From NCBI GenBank assembly GCA_038503065.1, contig JBCAMK010000018.1:1240001-1304000 (forward strand): a DNA stretch of 64,000 bases. The letters run 5' to 3'. This DNA is from Paragyromitra xinjiangensis. Taxonomy: Eukaryota > Ascomycota > Pezizomycetes > Pezizales > Discinaceae. The position numbers and the translations under genes are program-made. Shown piece by piece: positions 33,060-45,664 of this stretch; position 1 is the stretch's first letter; every line of letters begins with the position of its first letter. The notes below the pieces were generated by a model, which was not told the origin of the DNA, did no database searches, and was given only the letters and a program-made list of their open reading frames with translations.

Positions 33060-33990
33060 ATGTCAAACATTGAAGTTAATCAACTTTTTACCTCATTTGA
33101 TGCATTGTGTGCAGCAGTACAACTTGAAGACTTGTTAGTTAAAGAAAAATTTACTTTTCGTACATGTCACAAAGATTGACACTGGGTCAATTATCACTGT
33201 CACGCTTTTAAAGAAAGCTGCCTTTGGCGTGTTTATGCAAAACCATGTTGTGACGATAGTGGCAATATTCAAGTCTGAATGGTTGAATATGTGCACTCCT
33301 GCCTTAGTACTGCACTTCCAATACGTACAACAGCAAATTCCCAATCATGGTTGTTATGTGTCATTCCACAACTGCTCATTGCCACACACAATATAACTGT
33401 ACAGAATATTATTGATGTGATGTGACTCCATCACAGCAAGCAAATCTTATACCAAGCAGCACACAAAACAAGGACCCAATTATTAAAAGCGCATTCCTTT
33501 GAACAAGCACATCAATTTGAACGTATTCCTGTTTACATAATTGCAGTCAAAAGCCAAAAACCTCTTGTATATACCAATCTCCTTGTGGTATCCCACACAA
33601 TTGATGTGTCAGTTGTGTATTTCAATGTGTTTTTATTTGTCCCCTAGAATCACAACTTTCATTTATTCGATGTCGCAAATTCCTTGCTGTGGATGGCACC
33701 TTTTCTCAAAGCTCATTTTTAGCAAACCTTCATACTAGTAGTTACGGTTGATGTAAACGGCCATTATCTACTTCTTGCATGGGCAATTGTGGAAAGTGAG
33801 AATGCAGACTCTTGGAGTTATTTTTTTGAGTATTTAAAGCATGCTATCCCGCAAGTATTGAATGCCAACATCATGAGTGATAGGGATAAAGGGCTACAGC
33901 AAGGAATTGATGTTTTGAGAGAAAACGTTGTTCACTTACATTGCCTTGAACACCTTCGTCAGAACTTCGTTCGCCGTCACATCAGCAAAA
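33060..33990 (+). pseudogene. Broken MULE-type DNA transposase
   Basis: From ATG 33060 the frame shows a MULE N-terminal zinc-binding region (CLWRVYAKPC, VHSC) but has in-frame TGA codons at 33177 and 33276. Further on, FICPLESQLSFIRC leads into FLAVDGTFSQSSF, the MULE catalytic-core signature with the first acidic residue. After a one-base frameshift near 33740 comes VDVNGHYLLLAWAIVESENA, then FFEYLKHAIPQVL, SDRDKGLQQGID and HCLEHLRQNFVRRH. The similarity stops sharply near 33990, where a CpG-rich tandem repeat begins. Two stops, a frameshift and loss of the C-terminus make it non-functional. No terminal inverted repeats were located. Confidence 0.8.
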
Positions 33991-34079
33991 AGGGTTGCGC
34001 GCCTGGGTGCATAGGCAAGTGCTTGGGCGAGCTTCCAAAATTCAGTATGCCTGCCTGCGTCCGGCTACGTCCAGCTGCG

Positions 34080-34330
34080 TCCGTACGTCTAGTACGCCCA
34101 TACGTTCGCTCCATTGCTCGCCCCAGTACGTCCATACGCCTAGTACACCCATACGCCTGCTCTATCGCACGCCCTAGTACATTCATACGCCCAGTACGTC
34201 TATACGCCTGCTGTATTGCCCGCTTCAACACGTATATACGCTTGGTACGCCCATACGCTTGCTCGATTGCTCACCCCAGCACGTCCATACGCCTATGCGC
34301 CTACATACGCCTACGCCCACATACGCCTAT
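34080..34330. repeat. 51-bp tandem repeat (minisatellite), about 4.5 units
   Basis: Units of 51 bp share CCATACGCCTGCTC and CGCCCCAGTACGTC-like blocks and translate to a 17-aa period (TSIRLVRPYACSIARPS). They are diverged by scattered substitutions and are CpG-rich, unlike the AT-rich MULE relic they abut. Confidence 0.85.
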
Positions 34331-35049
34331 CTGCTACCTCCAGGCCGCAAAATGAGCCAAGCCGATACCCTAACCCTCGCTTACCCGACCCTCCTAGGCT
34401 CATCATGACCTCACGTACGCCTTCCGCCAGCAATTCCCTTATATCAACCACACACCCCACTTCCTGCTCTCCTCCCACCTCTTCACCTCCCACCTCTTAC
34501 TAGTACGATTATATAAATTGTGAGAAGCCTGGGAGGTGGTTGTTGGGGGAGAAGAGAATTTTTGCCTTGGTGGAAACTTTGAATATCGGCCATCTCTTAA
34601 CTTCACTTTGTAGATAGGCCAGCCGATGTTCAAAGTGATCCCATTTGTAAATAGGCCGACTGGTTTGTAAACCGGCCATAATAGAAAACCGGTCAGAACA
34701 TATGTACTTCGGGGGTGGGGGAAAGTCTGTCACCAGGTGGTGGTGGTGGCAGTGCGAAACTTGACCGCCAACTAAACTAAAGACTGAAGAAGCTCTTAAA
34801 ATTTTACAGCAACCTTGCCGAAAGTAGAGAGGTTTCAGAAATAAAGCCAATTAAAGGTTACTTAATGAAAGAAGAACACCAGAGTGTTGAGCGCGAAGAG
34901 AAGCACCGCCGCCAGCACCGCCATCTGGCGACAGACTTTCCCCTACATCCGTAGTACATATGCAGAAACTACTAAACCAGTCCGGGCATTACGTTGCCTG
35001 GGGAAGCTAGCGAGGCTATTGACTCTTAAATAAGGCATTGTCAAATCTT

Positions 35050-35460
35050 ACAAAGCAAGCCATAAAGTACGCTCTTCAAATTGGCATCATTATCTCCAAA
35101 CTCAAGACCGGTGATAACACACAAGATTATGATGAACACTGCGGCAATGCCCCAAAAGGATATCTCAGTGCTGAGTTTTTTGTCAGTTAACAGTCCACAG
35201 GCAGATTCGATGATATGGACCTATACTGGAACCTTCCCCCAAGAGATCCTCATGGAGATGTTCTCTGATTTCCCATTCTTATCTTTGATCAAGTTGATGA
35301 TTTTATCTAGAGGGATCCTGAGATGGGGGTCAAGATGATCGCTGGAATTGTCATCATTGGTTCCGATCAGGTCACTGGCTTTTGTGAAAATTGTTTGGTT
35401 GGTGAGCGGGATTCGATCCAAATCCTCCCTAACTTTTGAAATAGGGCATTTAGGGTATAA
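35050..35460 (-). pseudogene. Possible decayed membrane-protein gene
   Basis: On the minus strand one frame reads LDRIPLTNQTIFTKASDLIG, then INLIKDKNGKSENISMRISW, reaches a TAG at about 35221, and continues in the same frame as VHIIESACGLLTDKKLST and a hydrophobic segment FWGIAAVFIIILCVITGLEF. Continuity across the stop suggests a nonsense mutation in a once-coding frame. No family recognised and no start identified, so the call is tentative. Confidence 0.25.
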
Positions 35461-38400
35461 ATGGTGTTCGTAATGGCCTCCCTAGTGATGGCTCGAGATT
35501 TCAATTCGTACTCGTTGGTTCAAGGAACAAAAACGCTTGGTGGTGGTGGTGGAAGGAATAGTAATAGTGACATTCGTGGTCCCGATATGGCTTGCCCGGA
35601 TTTTTTTCTTGCCTGTCCTGACCATTGTGTATGGATGCAGGCAGCCTATCTTAGGGAGGATGAAGTTGGGCGAAGTTGGGTGGCCACGTGGGCGTTGGGA
35701 CCAAACCTCGTGCGCTACCCGATTGGGACCTCCCCTTCAGTTGCAGTAACCCATGGCCATAGGCTGAGCTCACAAATACACGTAGGTTGGTTTGGACTAC
35801 AACTTGGGACAAAGTTATTGGTTCATACTCGGTAAAGAACGCCGGTATGTACTCTTCCCTAGAATTAAGTGCCATAATCTCGAGGTTCTATTGGCATAAT
35901 TGTGCACCAATTTAATGACTAAAGGCTTGGGGGTAGATCTGTCAGGTGTAGCAAAACATCTGCTATCCTATCATTACCATAGACATATGCATGAGCTGTG
36001 CTTGTAACCATAGCCTGATACATATCGCACTGTAGGAGAATGTACGACCGAGACTACAGAATAAGTTCAGGGATGAGACGGGATAAGATTCAATGTACCT
36101 GCATGTACCTCAAACCAACCACCAATGCCAAGATCCTTTCGACTCCATATCTCCAGCTAGTCTCAGCTCCCCAATCCTATGCTCCTCGAGAAATTAGCTG
36201 TAAGAAGAGCTATCCTTTCACTTCTTCCCGCCTTCCGCAATATACATGTACCGACCGAGTTAACTATAGTCATATGCATATTACTTTCTGCTCACGTGGC
36301 CCCACTCTCCAGCAACCCTGAGACCCATATCTCCATCTCTCTTCCTAAACGTGCATCCCCTACACCCACAATGCTAAACGATTGCGCAGTTCTAATTCTC
36401 AAACACATGTAGCCATGTTTATTTTAACATTATATTTCTCTCGGATCGACAGTCTAACAAGAAACCTATGAGCCAAATCGCTGACAGTGAAACTAGGCCA
36501 CAGGATAAATTAACCCTAACATCCATCTGCTAGGGTTATGGAGCCGTCTAACTTCACACCATGCCTATAGCTCCTGTTTATTGGCCCGTCCTGCAAGGCT
36601 CGTGCATGAAATCCCGTCCGATCTTCAGGACCCAGCAGTGGGTTACTTGCTTCGTCCTCGAATATAAGTCTCCTTTTTCAAGGTGCTTTAGGATTCGCAG
36701 ATTGAGCTGGCCTCTCATCCACTTTGCAGTGATTTCGTTACTATTCCCTTACTCGCTACTAGCAAGCGAGACTATATCGACACCTTCCCCTCCGCTCCTA
36801 GCTCACTGCTGCAAATTCAGCTTTCGCTCCCCCAGTGAAACATGAGATTCCAACAGGTACGAAGCTATTCTTCGTACTTCAACATAGATTTCCTTGCCTG
36901 CCAGAACCGACTGTTAGATATCGTTACAGCTTCGTCTCCATCAGGTACTCCAGGATCCACCACAGTGTGCATCACAGAAAGCCGTGGCAGATTGTCCGCA
37001 CTATCCTCTCTAAGGCAATAGTCAAAACTTTTTTAGGTGCTTGGAATGCGGTAGGTACATATTTTGATTCTGGTAAGAAGTGGTTTTATTGATAGATACT
37101 AGGGATATCCCCTGCTTATATAGCCACCAGATACTGTTCCTCCCATACAATGATATCCCGATATCCATTCCCTATTTTATTTCTTACCCCGCTTCCACGT
37201 GCACGGGTATCCTCCCCCCAATATATTCTCCTATGTGGTTCCACCACATAGTACATAACTACTTCAAATCGACACATGTAATTAGCAAATGCTATCCGGT
37301 TGGGCCTCTGTGCTTTAACCTACGACGGACGTCACTTTCAGGACCTATACCCCGAAAAGAATCATGAGGGTCTATCAGGAAGCTACGGCTTACTTATTAG
37401 TGAGCTTAACACTTTCCCTACCTCACTTGGCGTAGGACGAGCTCTAAGTCAACTCTAAACAGTCGAGTGATATAACGAGGGCATTGAAGCCTCAGGTTCG
37501 TTACTATATACCTCTAGGCTTCAAGTGGAGGCATAAGGGGTCAGGTTTCGTGAAAGCGTCACTAGCCCACTAACTCACGTGCGCGATCATGCGGTCCCAT
37601 AAACGTGCAGCGCAGCACAGTAAACCCATCATAATCCTACATTATCATGATTTCGTTCATGAATCGATTCACGCTTGGTATAACAAACGCCGCGCTCCGT
37701 GCATTCCGCGATGGTCATTCTTACGTAAATAAGCAAAAACCTGCAAGGAGCTCGATTTAGGTTCGTGTTTCCTTGTAGGATATATCAAAATTGCCTAGTT
37801 CATCGTAAAAAACACGCGGGAGCTGGCAGGTTTGACAAATCAATTGAGCCACTTGTTGAATTTATAGGCTTATATGTTTTTTTCTCTACCGCCCGCGGAA
37901 ATGTAGTGCGGGTTCCTATACTCTAGGATATCGAATTAACCCAAATCGGGGTGTAGAGGCCATGATCTTACGACTACGCTCAAATGTCGATTGTCAAGAC
38001 TTATGCACAAGGCATGAATGGCCGAGTTAGGTATGGTTCCGGAAACCTAGGTGTACCAAATCAGAGGGTAATTTAACTTGACTAGAAGTACATAACACGT
38101 GTACACGCACCGCTAAACGATTTGTAGGCGAAATAGAGACGCCTAGAAATGCCTACCCTCTCTTTCGGAAACAACGGAATATCCATGGCCAACCATGACC
38201 GTTCAGCCACATCCAGCGCCCGTAGAATCCCGGTAAGGATCTATGTGATTTTTCTCCCTTGTTACCATGCATGATTACATACCGATGAAGCCGCAATCGA
38301 TATAGGGATGCTGCATAAAAATCGGTAGGTTATTCTATCATGATAAGCTTTGACCTCGATCGAATGGGTTACATATATCGCAATTTTAGTTTCTTTTGAT

Positions 38401-40426
38401 GGAGCGATCGTCTTGCTTTTTCATGTCCTTTGCTGCTTCTACTTTGGACAAGAACACCAAAATTAATTTCTCCACGTGCACAGAACGCACCGGAAAATGC
38501 GGGGTAAAGGGTTAGCCCTTCTATATAGTACATAAGGTTAAATGGATGATTATGCTGCTTTAGGTAATGAAATAGATTGAGTGACAATCCTATTTTCCGG
38601 GGCATTACATGTAGTTGTGAAGTTCTCGCCCAGGCGGCACCCGTTCCAAGTTTCTATTTACCAGCCTCCACGATATATTAGCCGTTCTGAAGAAACCGGA
38701 CTAGTTATCGATGTGGAACAAAGGTTGATTTTCCTGAGGGGGCTGGCACCCCTCGCCAGATTCCACATCAGATCGGTTGCAATTGTCTAGGGTGTCTCAG
38801 CCCACTTTCCTACTCTGAAGTGGTTCAGATTCTTACGGGAGGGCATCCACTCTATGGTATTGGTTTGGCGGGGCGGGCGGTCACACAGGACGTCCAAAAT
38901 TCCCTTCTTCAGCAAGCGGGGTGGGGACAGGGGAGACCTGAGGCCGCTATACCAGAGAAGGTAATTCTAACGTCCTGTGTGACTATTGCTACGCTCAATT
39001 GATATGGTGGTCAGAGACAGGGCTTTCCATTGGACCACCACAGGAGAATCGTGACACCCGTCCTGCCACTATAACTCCGAGTTTGACATTGCATGACACT
39101 GACAATTGCCGATATTCATTTACTAGGATCGGGACTATGGAGATGGTTTTGGTCTCACAACGTCTGATGGTAACCCCATAGAATCCCGTCACTCCATCTC
39201 AGTATCCGATCCCTGATGCAACCGTCGATCTCTGCACCACCAGTCCTGAAGGATAAATACGTTGGTTTTGGAACGAGTCCCTAGTTCGGTGGCTGGAAGG
39301 CATATGCATCCCAAGGTAACACATAATGTATGGGTGTTATAACTTCGCATCCGCGGGACACAGCGACATCACTATTCGTTTACGAAAAACGATGCAGTAT
39401 CTTTTTTTTCTCCTTTTGCTTTTGCTTTTGCTATCGTTAGGTATACCTTCAGCTAACATACAACTTAACTCGAGATATCGATTGTCCAAGGATTACAGCT
39501 CTAAGATGTGTCGTTTATTGAGAGTTTATGCATATGGCTTATGCACTGTAAGCCGGGTCATGTGTTCGGACCTAAAGTAATATATCAGCCCTTAGGAACA
39601 CCTAAGATTCAAAGGAAAAACAAAGGAGCCTCGAATAGGAATTCCGAGCCATCGCTATTTCTATGAGCGACACGATCCGAATGCTCAGATTTTAAGTAGT
39701 AAAACCACTATTTCTACTAATACGGCGGAATGTATTTAAGCGCAACATCTTCCCATTTATGCGCCCGGTGAATAGATATACTGCAAAATATCTGAAAGAT
39801 GAGAAGCAAGCTCAAAATTTAGCATACGGTTAGTGTAGGTCCTTTAATACTATAGTTGGCGTTGTCAGCTAACTATCGATATCCAATTGGTCAATTTTAG
39901 GGTTTCTTTTTCTCCACATATGCACTACTATCATAGCACAGTCCGTGCTGAGTCCGTACATTAGCACGGGATGATCAGCATCGCAGCAGGTATATCATAG
40001 CGTATCTTTTTCTTTTCCTTTTACTTTCAGCTACATATCTCCTAACCAGCCTATCGGCTAAGATTGAAGATTCAGCTTCCACATGCAAATTTTTCCATGC
40101 ATGCACGCTACTACTTTCGTAAAGCCTGCGCGGAATGCCAGTGCATGAACGACCTTATCATTGCCCAGCATTTTTATTTTTTCGTTCATTTTTTTCTTCC
40201 AAGAGCAGTCCTCCAATCAGTTCATCCATCTTAGCACCAAGCTGCGGAATAGCCCCAAGCTGCGGGAGAGGGCTAGTTGGTCGAAAAATTGCACCGTAAG
40301 TCGATCAGGGTGATTTCAAGATTCTCTATACGGCCAGCATAGGCATCCATTCGTAGTTGACCATGCATGCAATTATTCGACGTTTTGATACCTTAAAAAT
40401 ATCTTCTAGTGCCCTAACACAACAGA

Positions 40427-40434
40427 TATAAAAG
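40427..40434 (+). promoter_or_regulatory. TATA box of the tyrosinase gene
   Basis: TATAAAAG lies 90 bp upstream of the tyrosinase ATG, a typical distance for a fungal core promoter. Confidence 0.5.
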
Positions 40435-40523
40435 AGCTTAATCCCTAACCACCAATAACGGACAGTACGATTCCCCACAAACCCCGACCTAGGTTTTTGA
40501 TCCGCAAATAATCCTCATTCAAC

Positions 40524-43396
40524 ATGTCAGTACCTACTCCCGAAAACCCCTTTAACATCAGGTATGCAGGTGTGAAAGGCGATCCACAGCCTCGAAAAAA
40601 CATCATCGCTTTTTCAAAAGAAGTTGAATCGGGACACTCTTCAAAGCAATGGTATCTCTTCTTGTGGTCTCTATCCGTTTTTCAAGGGAGGAAGGTTACG
40701 GGTACGGCCGCAGAAAAAAAGATCACCCTCGACATCAAGCATCCTTTGAGCTATTATCAAGTTGTGGGTGAGTTAAAATCTTCTACTTTTTCGCAATCCC
40801 AACCACCTCTCGCAGAAGGCTAAAAATTAATAGGGATTCATGGCCTTCCGTACCTCCATTGGCTAGAGAAACCGGAACCAGAGGACAGGCCAGGAATGTA
40901 CTGCACTCATGGGACGTATGTTTAGGAACCCTATAGCTACAGAACACGAGAGATGAAATATCATCCTGACTTTTTAAGTGCCCTCTTTCTAACCTGGCAT
41001 CGGCCCTATCTCCTCCTTTTTGAGGTTAGTCCAATCAAATTTGCTGATTATAATTTTAGAGAAATGATGTAAGCTAAAATATATGGCCTTTTAGCAATGT
41101 CTCGTGGATACCGCCGTGAAATTGGCGAAAACACTCCCCACCGGAATCGCAAAGAAATACGAGGAAGAAGCGCAAAAGATTAGGCTTCCGTAAGCTCCAG
41201 TGCTCTTTTGGATACTCTTTTTGGGATCTGTATCTAATTATAGTAGGTATTGGGATTGGGCAGAAGATTCGGAATTTCCGAAAATCCTATGGGATCGAAA
41301 AATCGACATTCTACTTCCAGTTGAATCGGAAACCTTGAAAAAGATAACTGTGGATAGTCCTTTGTATTCCTATGAGCTTAGGGATGATCTTCGTCGCAAG
41401 AGGGACTTTAACCTCCTCGGTATACAAACGGTATTTTCCACATACCCGAAACCCTACCAGAATATTCTAACTTAGTTATAGATTAGCGACTACACGGAAA
41501 CGAAACGTTGTCCCGACGCACAGGGAGTCAGTCATCCCGAAATTATAGGGGAGCAAATCAGGGGGGATAAAAAGATCAACCCTCCGGGCGGGGGCGGGTG
41601 AGTATTACCTGTAGGGTACTTTTATTCCTCCATATCTGATATAATGAATTCTAGTATTCGAAATGGCATATACAAGTTACTCACAACGGTTGAAAATTAC
41701 GGGAGGTTTAGCAATACTGGGTGGAAAAAGCCCCAGCCGCCCGCCCCTACTCCAAATTCTTTATCACTCGAGAGCTTTCATAACGCAATTCACAGTACGT
41801 CCCTATTTCTTACTTACCCGGTTTCAATAGCACCCAGACTACAGTATTGACCCACCTTCAAATCAACCCTAGATTATATTGGGAGCAATTTCAAAGAGCG
41901 GGACCCAAACGATCCGACTTCCCCAAAGGCTCTCGGTCATATGACTGCGGTAGAAGTGTCAGGGTTCGATCCCAGCTTCTGGTAAGTTATACAATCGCTA
42001 GGACAGGAAGTTTTTCGGCATTTACTAATGTGATGGTACAACAGGCTCCAGTAAGCTTACGAACTCAGTATCAACTACAAGCTCTCTTTACTAACCACTA
42101 GATTTTTTTAATATAGCCATTCAAATATAGATCGCCTATATGCCTTATGGCAGTGTCTTCACTACGAATCAGATTTCGAAGCACAAGCTCCAGAAATATA
42201 CCGGCTTCCCCCGCCCCCGCAAAAATCAGCAGGCGGGGATTTTATCGCAGATGACGAATCCGATACGACACTTAGGCCGTTCCGTTTCAAAAATGATAAC
42301 GGGGAGTACAAATTATGGACTAATAGAGATGTCCAAAAACCTGGGCATCCAAACAATCTTTACCCGTCGTACGTATTATAGCCTTTCTAGGAAAAATACT
42401 AGATTTAAAGATAGTTAATGATACTAGGACTTTGGATTTCAACTACTATTACCCGGAAATGAAGAAAGCTCCGGCAGATCGAGAAGATCAAAGGAAGCAT
42501 GTGAGTGCCGAGGTTCGGAAATTATATGGCCCGCCGGTCGAGGGAGATGAGAGGTTGGGGTCTCCAGATGGGGCACCTGATCATTACTTCGGTCACCATG
42601 GTAATATATATATCTAACCTCTTCCACTCCTGTCCCAGCAGCTGACCATCAAATTATAGAGACGAAAATCAGGGTGGAATGGATGATATCCTTTCGCGTG
42701 AGAAAGTACCTTGTGAAAGAGAATTTCGTGATATTTTTCTTCCTTGGAAAACCCGAAGAAGACTCTAGAAACTGGGTAACAAGTCCAAATCTTGCGGGGT
42801 CCTTCCACACTTTCAAAAGCAGGACCGAATACTGTGCCAACTGTTTGGACCAAGAGGAAGCGGAAGCGGATATGTTCGGCGGAGTTGATCTAACCGATGC
42901 GTTGCATTATACACTAAAACAGAAGGGGAAGAAGGGCACCAGTACGATTCTTACCTTCAAAAGCTAAAACAAGTAATACGCTAATTAACTAGGTTACGAT
43001 GACTCGGAGGATGAGAAACGTGAAGCTGGGGAATGGCTGACGTATAACCTGGAGTGGAGGATACTCAAGGTAGGCTAATCCACAAATCCGTGACATCTCT
43101 TCGATCAACCATGGCATAGCCCACACACAAGAGTTACTAACCCGAATATACAGGACGACGGAACAGAGATCAAACCCGGCAGCTTGAGTCCAGAGGAATT
43201 CCAGTACAGAGTGGGAAGCTTTGATATGTTCTACCTTACAGGCGTAAAGCTTGTCCCCCAGGACCCTGGGTTTGCGGACGAGCCCACAGAGGACCACAGA
43301 AAAGTCCTAGACAGCCTCCAAGGGTTCTATAAGCAAAAGGAATATACAAAAGTCCAGCCTAAGCACGAGGCGTTTCTTTACCAGGCTAGCAGTTAG
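40524..43396 (+). CDS. Tyrosinase (polyphenol oxidase), 14 exons including a 6-nt microexon
   Basis: Exons: 40524-40767, 40834-40915, 40979-41024, 41095-41189, 41244-41430, 41482-41597, 41655-41794, 41873-41981, 42045-42050, 42117-42368, 42428-42600, 42660-42941, 42993-43069, 43154-43396; 683 aa, all phases consistent. The enzyme is a type-3 copper o-phenol hydroxylase/catechol oxidase that starts melanin-type pigment synthesis. CuA ligands are His84 (IHGLPY), His107 (YCTHG) and His116 (TWHRPYL). Cys105-x-His107 matches the Cys-His thioether motif of fungal tyrosinases. CuB ligands are His299 and His303 (FHNAIH) and His343 in FDPSFWLHHSNID, which fits the PROSITE tyrosinase CuB pattern. NYYYPEM marks the end of the core; a ~250-residue C-terminal domain follows (FFFLGKPEEDSRNW, SPNLAGSFHTF), which in this family shields the active site until removed. 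There is no signal peptide, so it is probably intracellular. The least certain junction is 42368/42428. Other introns have near-consensus donors and branch points. Confidence 0.94.
42045..42050 (+). other. 6-nt microexon (exon 9 of tyrosinase)
   Basis: GCTCCA is preceded by a branch-like tttactaatg and acceptor caacag, and followed by donor gtaagc. The next intron has tactaacc and atatag. It completes Trp340, encodes Leu341 and gives two bases of His342. Without it the conserved FWLHH of CuB cannot be built; with it the motif is perfect. Confidence 0.88.
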
Positions 43397-45664
43397 CAGT
43401 CTGCAGGGTCAAACCCCCATAGCAGCCGTAGCTATGGCTGGACTTTTAGCTCTATTTCGAGCGTGGAATTTTATTATTTCCATCCTACTACTGCTCTTTT
43501 CTTTCTTTCCACGCAATATTGATGCCATGAGTAGGATTTTGAAATTTATGACTGAGGGAAGTGAGGGAGATGAAGCCCAAAATAACGAAACATGTTTGAT
43601 TGCAATTGAACTGATGTGGTAACGAACCTATTATGCCTTGAACAAGAATTGCATGATGCAGGCCCAGCTGCAGTGAGACATATTTGCAGGAAACCTTGAT
43701 CAAATCGCACAACCTTCGACCACAAATGTCCTTTCGAAAACATCATATGTTTTCACGAGCGTTACTCGAATACTCTCGTGGCTTGCTTGAACCAGGGCCA
43801 GGGGTTGTTGCGGGACCTAGTTCATTTTGCTATCTCGGGTAGAGTCGTAGTTACCCCACATTATGACAGCGCTGTATGCACGATGTTCCCATCATGCAAA
43901 CTTTAATCCACCTTGCGACGTCTTACACGTGCAAGTCATTCGCTTATCCCAAACGGTGATATGTAACTTGACGCTAAGACGTTGAAATTGCCTATAGAGG
44001 TAAGGCTCTAATAAATTTCTGCTCAGCTTTGACCCCTTTAGCTGGCGCCCCACCTGTCGAGGCAATTCCAACGTCTTAGTGTTAAGTCCCCTCAAGTTAG
44101 CACGGTACGTGCCCTAAATCCTCAAGTACTCTCAGCATACGCACACCCACAAATAGATAGATAGATAGATAGATAGATTTTTCATCCACGCATCCACGCA
44201 CACCCACAATAAAACAAGGAAGATTAAAAATGTTTTAGCTTTTGACACACTAGTACTCTGACCCTTCTCGAGAATCCTCTGGTATTTTTCCGCTCCGGCT
44301 TTTTGCCAGCTTTGCCTTACCAACTCGCAATTGCAGGTTCAATTTGTTTTTCAGCTTTCGCTACCTCAGCTCCCGTAAAGCGGCTAAAAGGTGAGCGTTT
44401 TAAGTCATCTTACCTAAAACGGGGGTTTCAACATTTTGTGCGACCATCTGCTGTGCTCAATTAACGCGGTAGTAGATTGGAATAATGAGATACCCAACCA
44501 CTGAAGGGAGCAAGGGATTGGTGGCTCAAGATCTATCTTTAAAAAAATCACTGTACTGCACACTGGTAACTTCTGGCCGTGAATTTTAGAGAGGGGGTTG
44601 AAAACAGTAATAGAACGGGTAATAAAAAAGCCATTAAAGAACTATATATATGTAGTCTCGTGCCTACCGGGTTGCTACGCACTGGAGCAGCCATAGTCAA
44701 TAGGGGATGGGAACGAGCCTAGAAAAGAACACTTGATGTAACAGACAATTTGAGACTAAAACTGAATCCCCAAAATTAAGCTGAACTGCGTACTCAAGTG
44801 GTGTTATGAGGCTGAATGCCTAGACTGGAAAACGAGGACTTTGGTGGAATTAGGGTTAGATGGTCTTAGTCAGCATCTTGACTATATATGCATGTAATGT
44901 CAGAGATCATCTCCTAGAACGGACATGACAAGTTGGGGAATAGAAAGCCCTCAATTTCTTCTCTTTTTCGTGGAACAAAACTAGTGGGGCTGAGCTTAGG
45001 TCCATCACTAAAAAAGGATCACCGGTTATCACTCGAAATCACCGTAGACCGCTTTGTTGAAGTACGAATCCCTGGCGGCTTGCGGAGCACTCTCAACAAA
45101 CGGAGTAGAAATTGCTACTAGTATGGGAGAAGAAGCAGGCTCAGGAGAAGTATTTGTCAGAATTCATGTGCATAGCCTGGAGAATATTAACAGCTGACGT
45201 GATCATAGTGGTAACATAAGACGTAATACGCTATGGGACTTATGTAACACCTATTAAGCGATTTCACGGATTTATCCCTCCTGTTCTTTTTAGCTGCTGG
45301 GCAATGGACCTGCTTGACTGTTTGCTAGATGGCTGGATGCACCTAACGAAATACACATCTACGTGTATCTATCAGTTGGGGAAAACGATCTGAACCCTAA
45401 CCCTGTAGAATATAAACAAGTCTTCTGACTGGCACTCGTCTCGGGGGTTGATTCGACTCCCTATCTATGACAACATTTCACGTATTCAAGAACACTCTTG
45501 GGGGAACCTTCTATCTATTTTTACAACAAAAGCTCTGGCGGAGAACCAAAGATAGCCCCCTATGTACGGACTACGAAGACAGAGAATATAATTGAACTAT
45601 CATTGGCCGTTTAAATAGCTGGAAAAATATAGCCCAAGCAAATTGTAACGAAAAAAAGGAAATA
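43397..45664. other. Gene-free stretch with a small inverted-repeat element
   Basis: Holds the inverted-repeat element at 43965-44087, an ATAG tetranucleotide microsatellite at about 44152-44178 and a telomere-like AACCCTAACCCT at 45393-45404. No gene supported. Confidence 0.5.
43965..44087. repeat. Miniature inverted-repeat element (MITE-like)
   Basis: The left arm (43965-43992) and right arm (44061-44087) are inverted copies. Between them the 19-nt core CTAAGACGTTGAAATTGCC pairs with GGCAATTCCAACGTCTTAG with one mismatch, and the outer parts differ only by transitions. The interior is about 68 bp. A diverged relative lies at about 13985-14085. Confidence 0.65.

Larger units (their letters stand above)
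34340..40523. other. Long gene-poor stretch
   Basis: No supported intact gene over 6 kb. Two weak leads: a minus-strand frame at 35050-35450 that looks like a decayed membrane protein (listed separately), and at 39392-39580 (plus) a short frame with a leucine-rich signal-like start whose Leu run comes from a CTTTTG microrepeat. The rest, especially 37380-38360, is TA-rich with stops in all frames. Confidence 0.45.

Noticed and set aside
41958..41968. Perfect tRNA B-box (GGTTCGATCCC)
   Set aside because: It lies inside tyrosinase exon 8, encoding GFDPS of the CuB motif; no A box at tRNA spacing and no clover-leaf.
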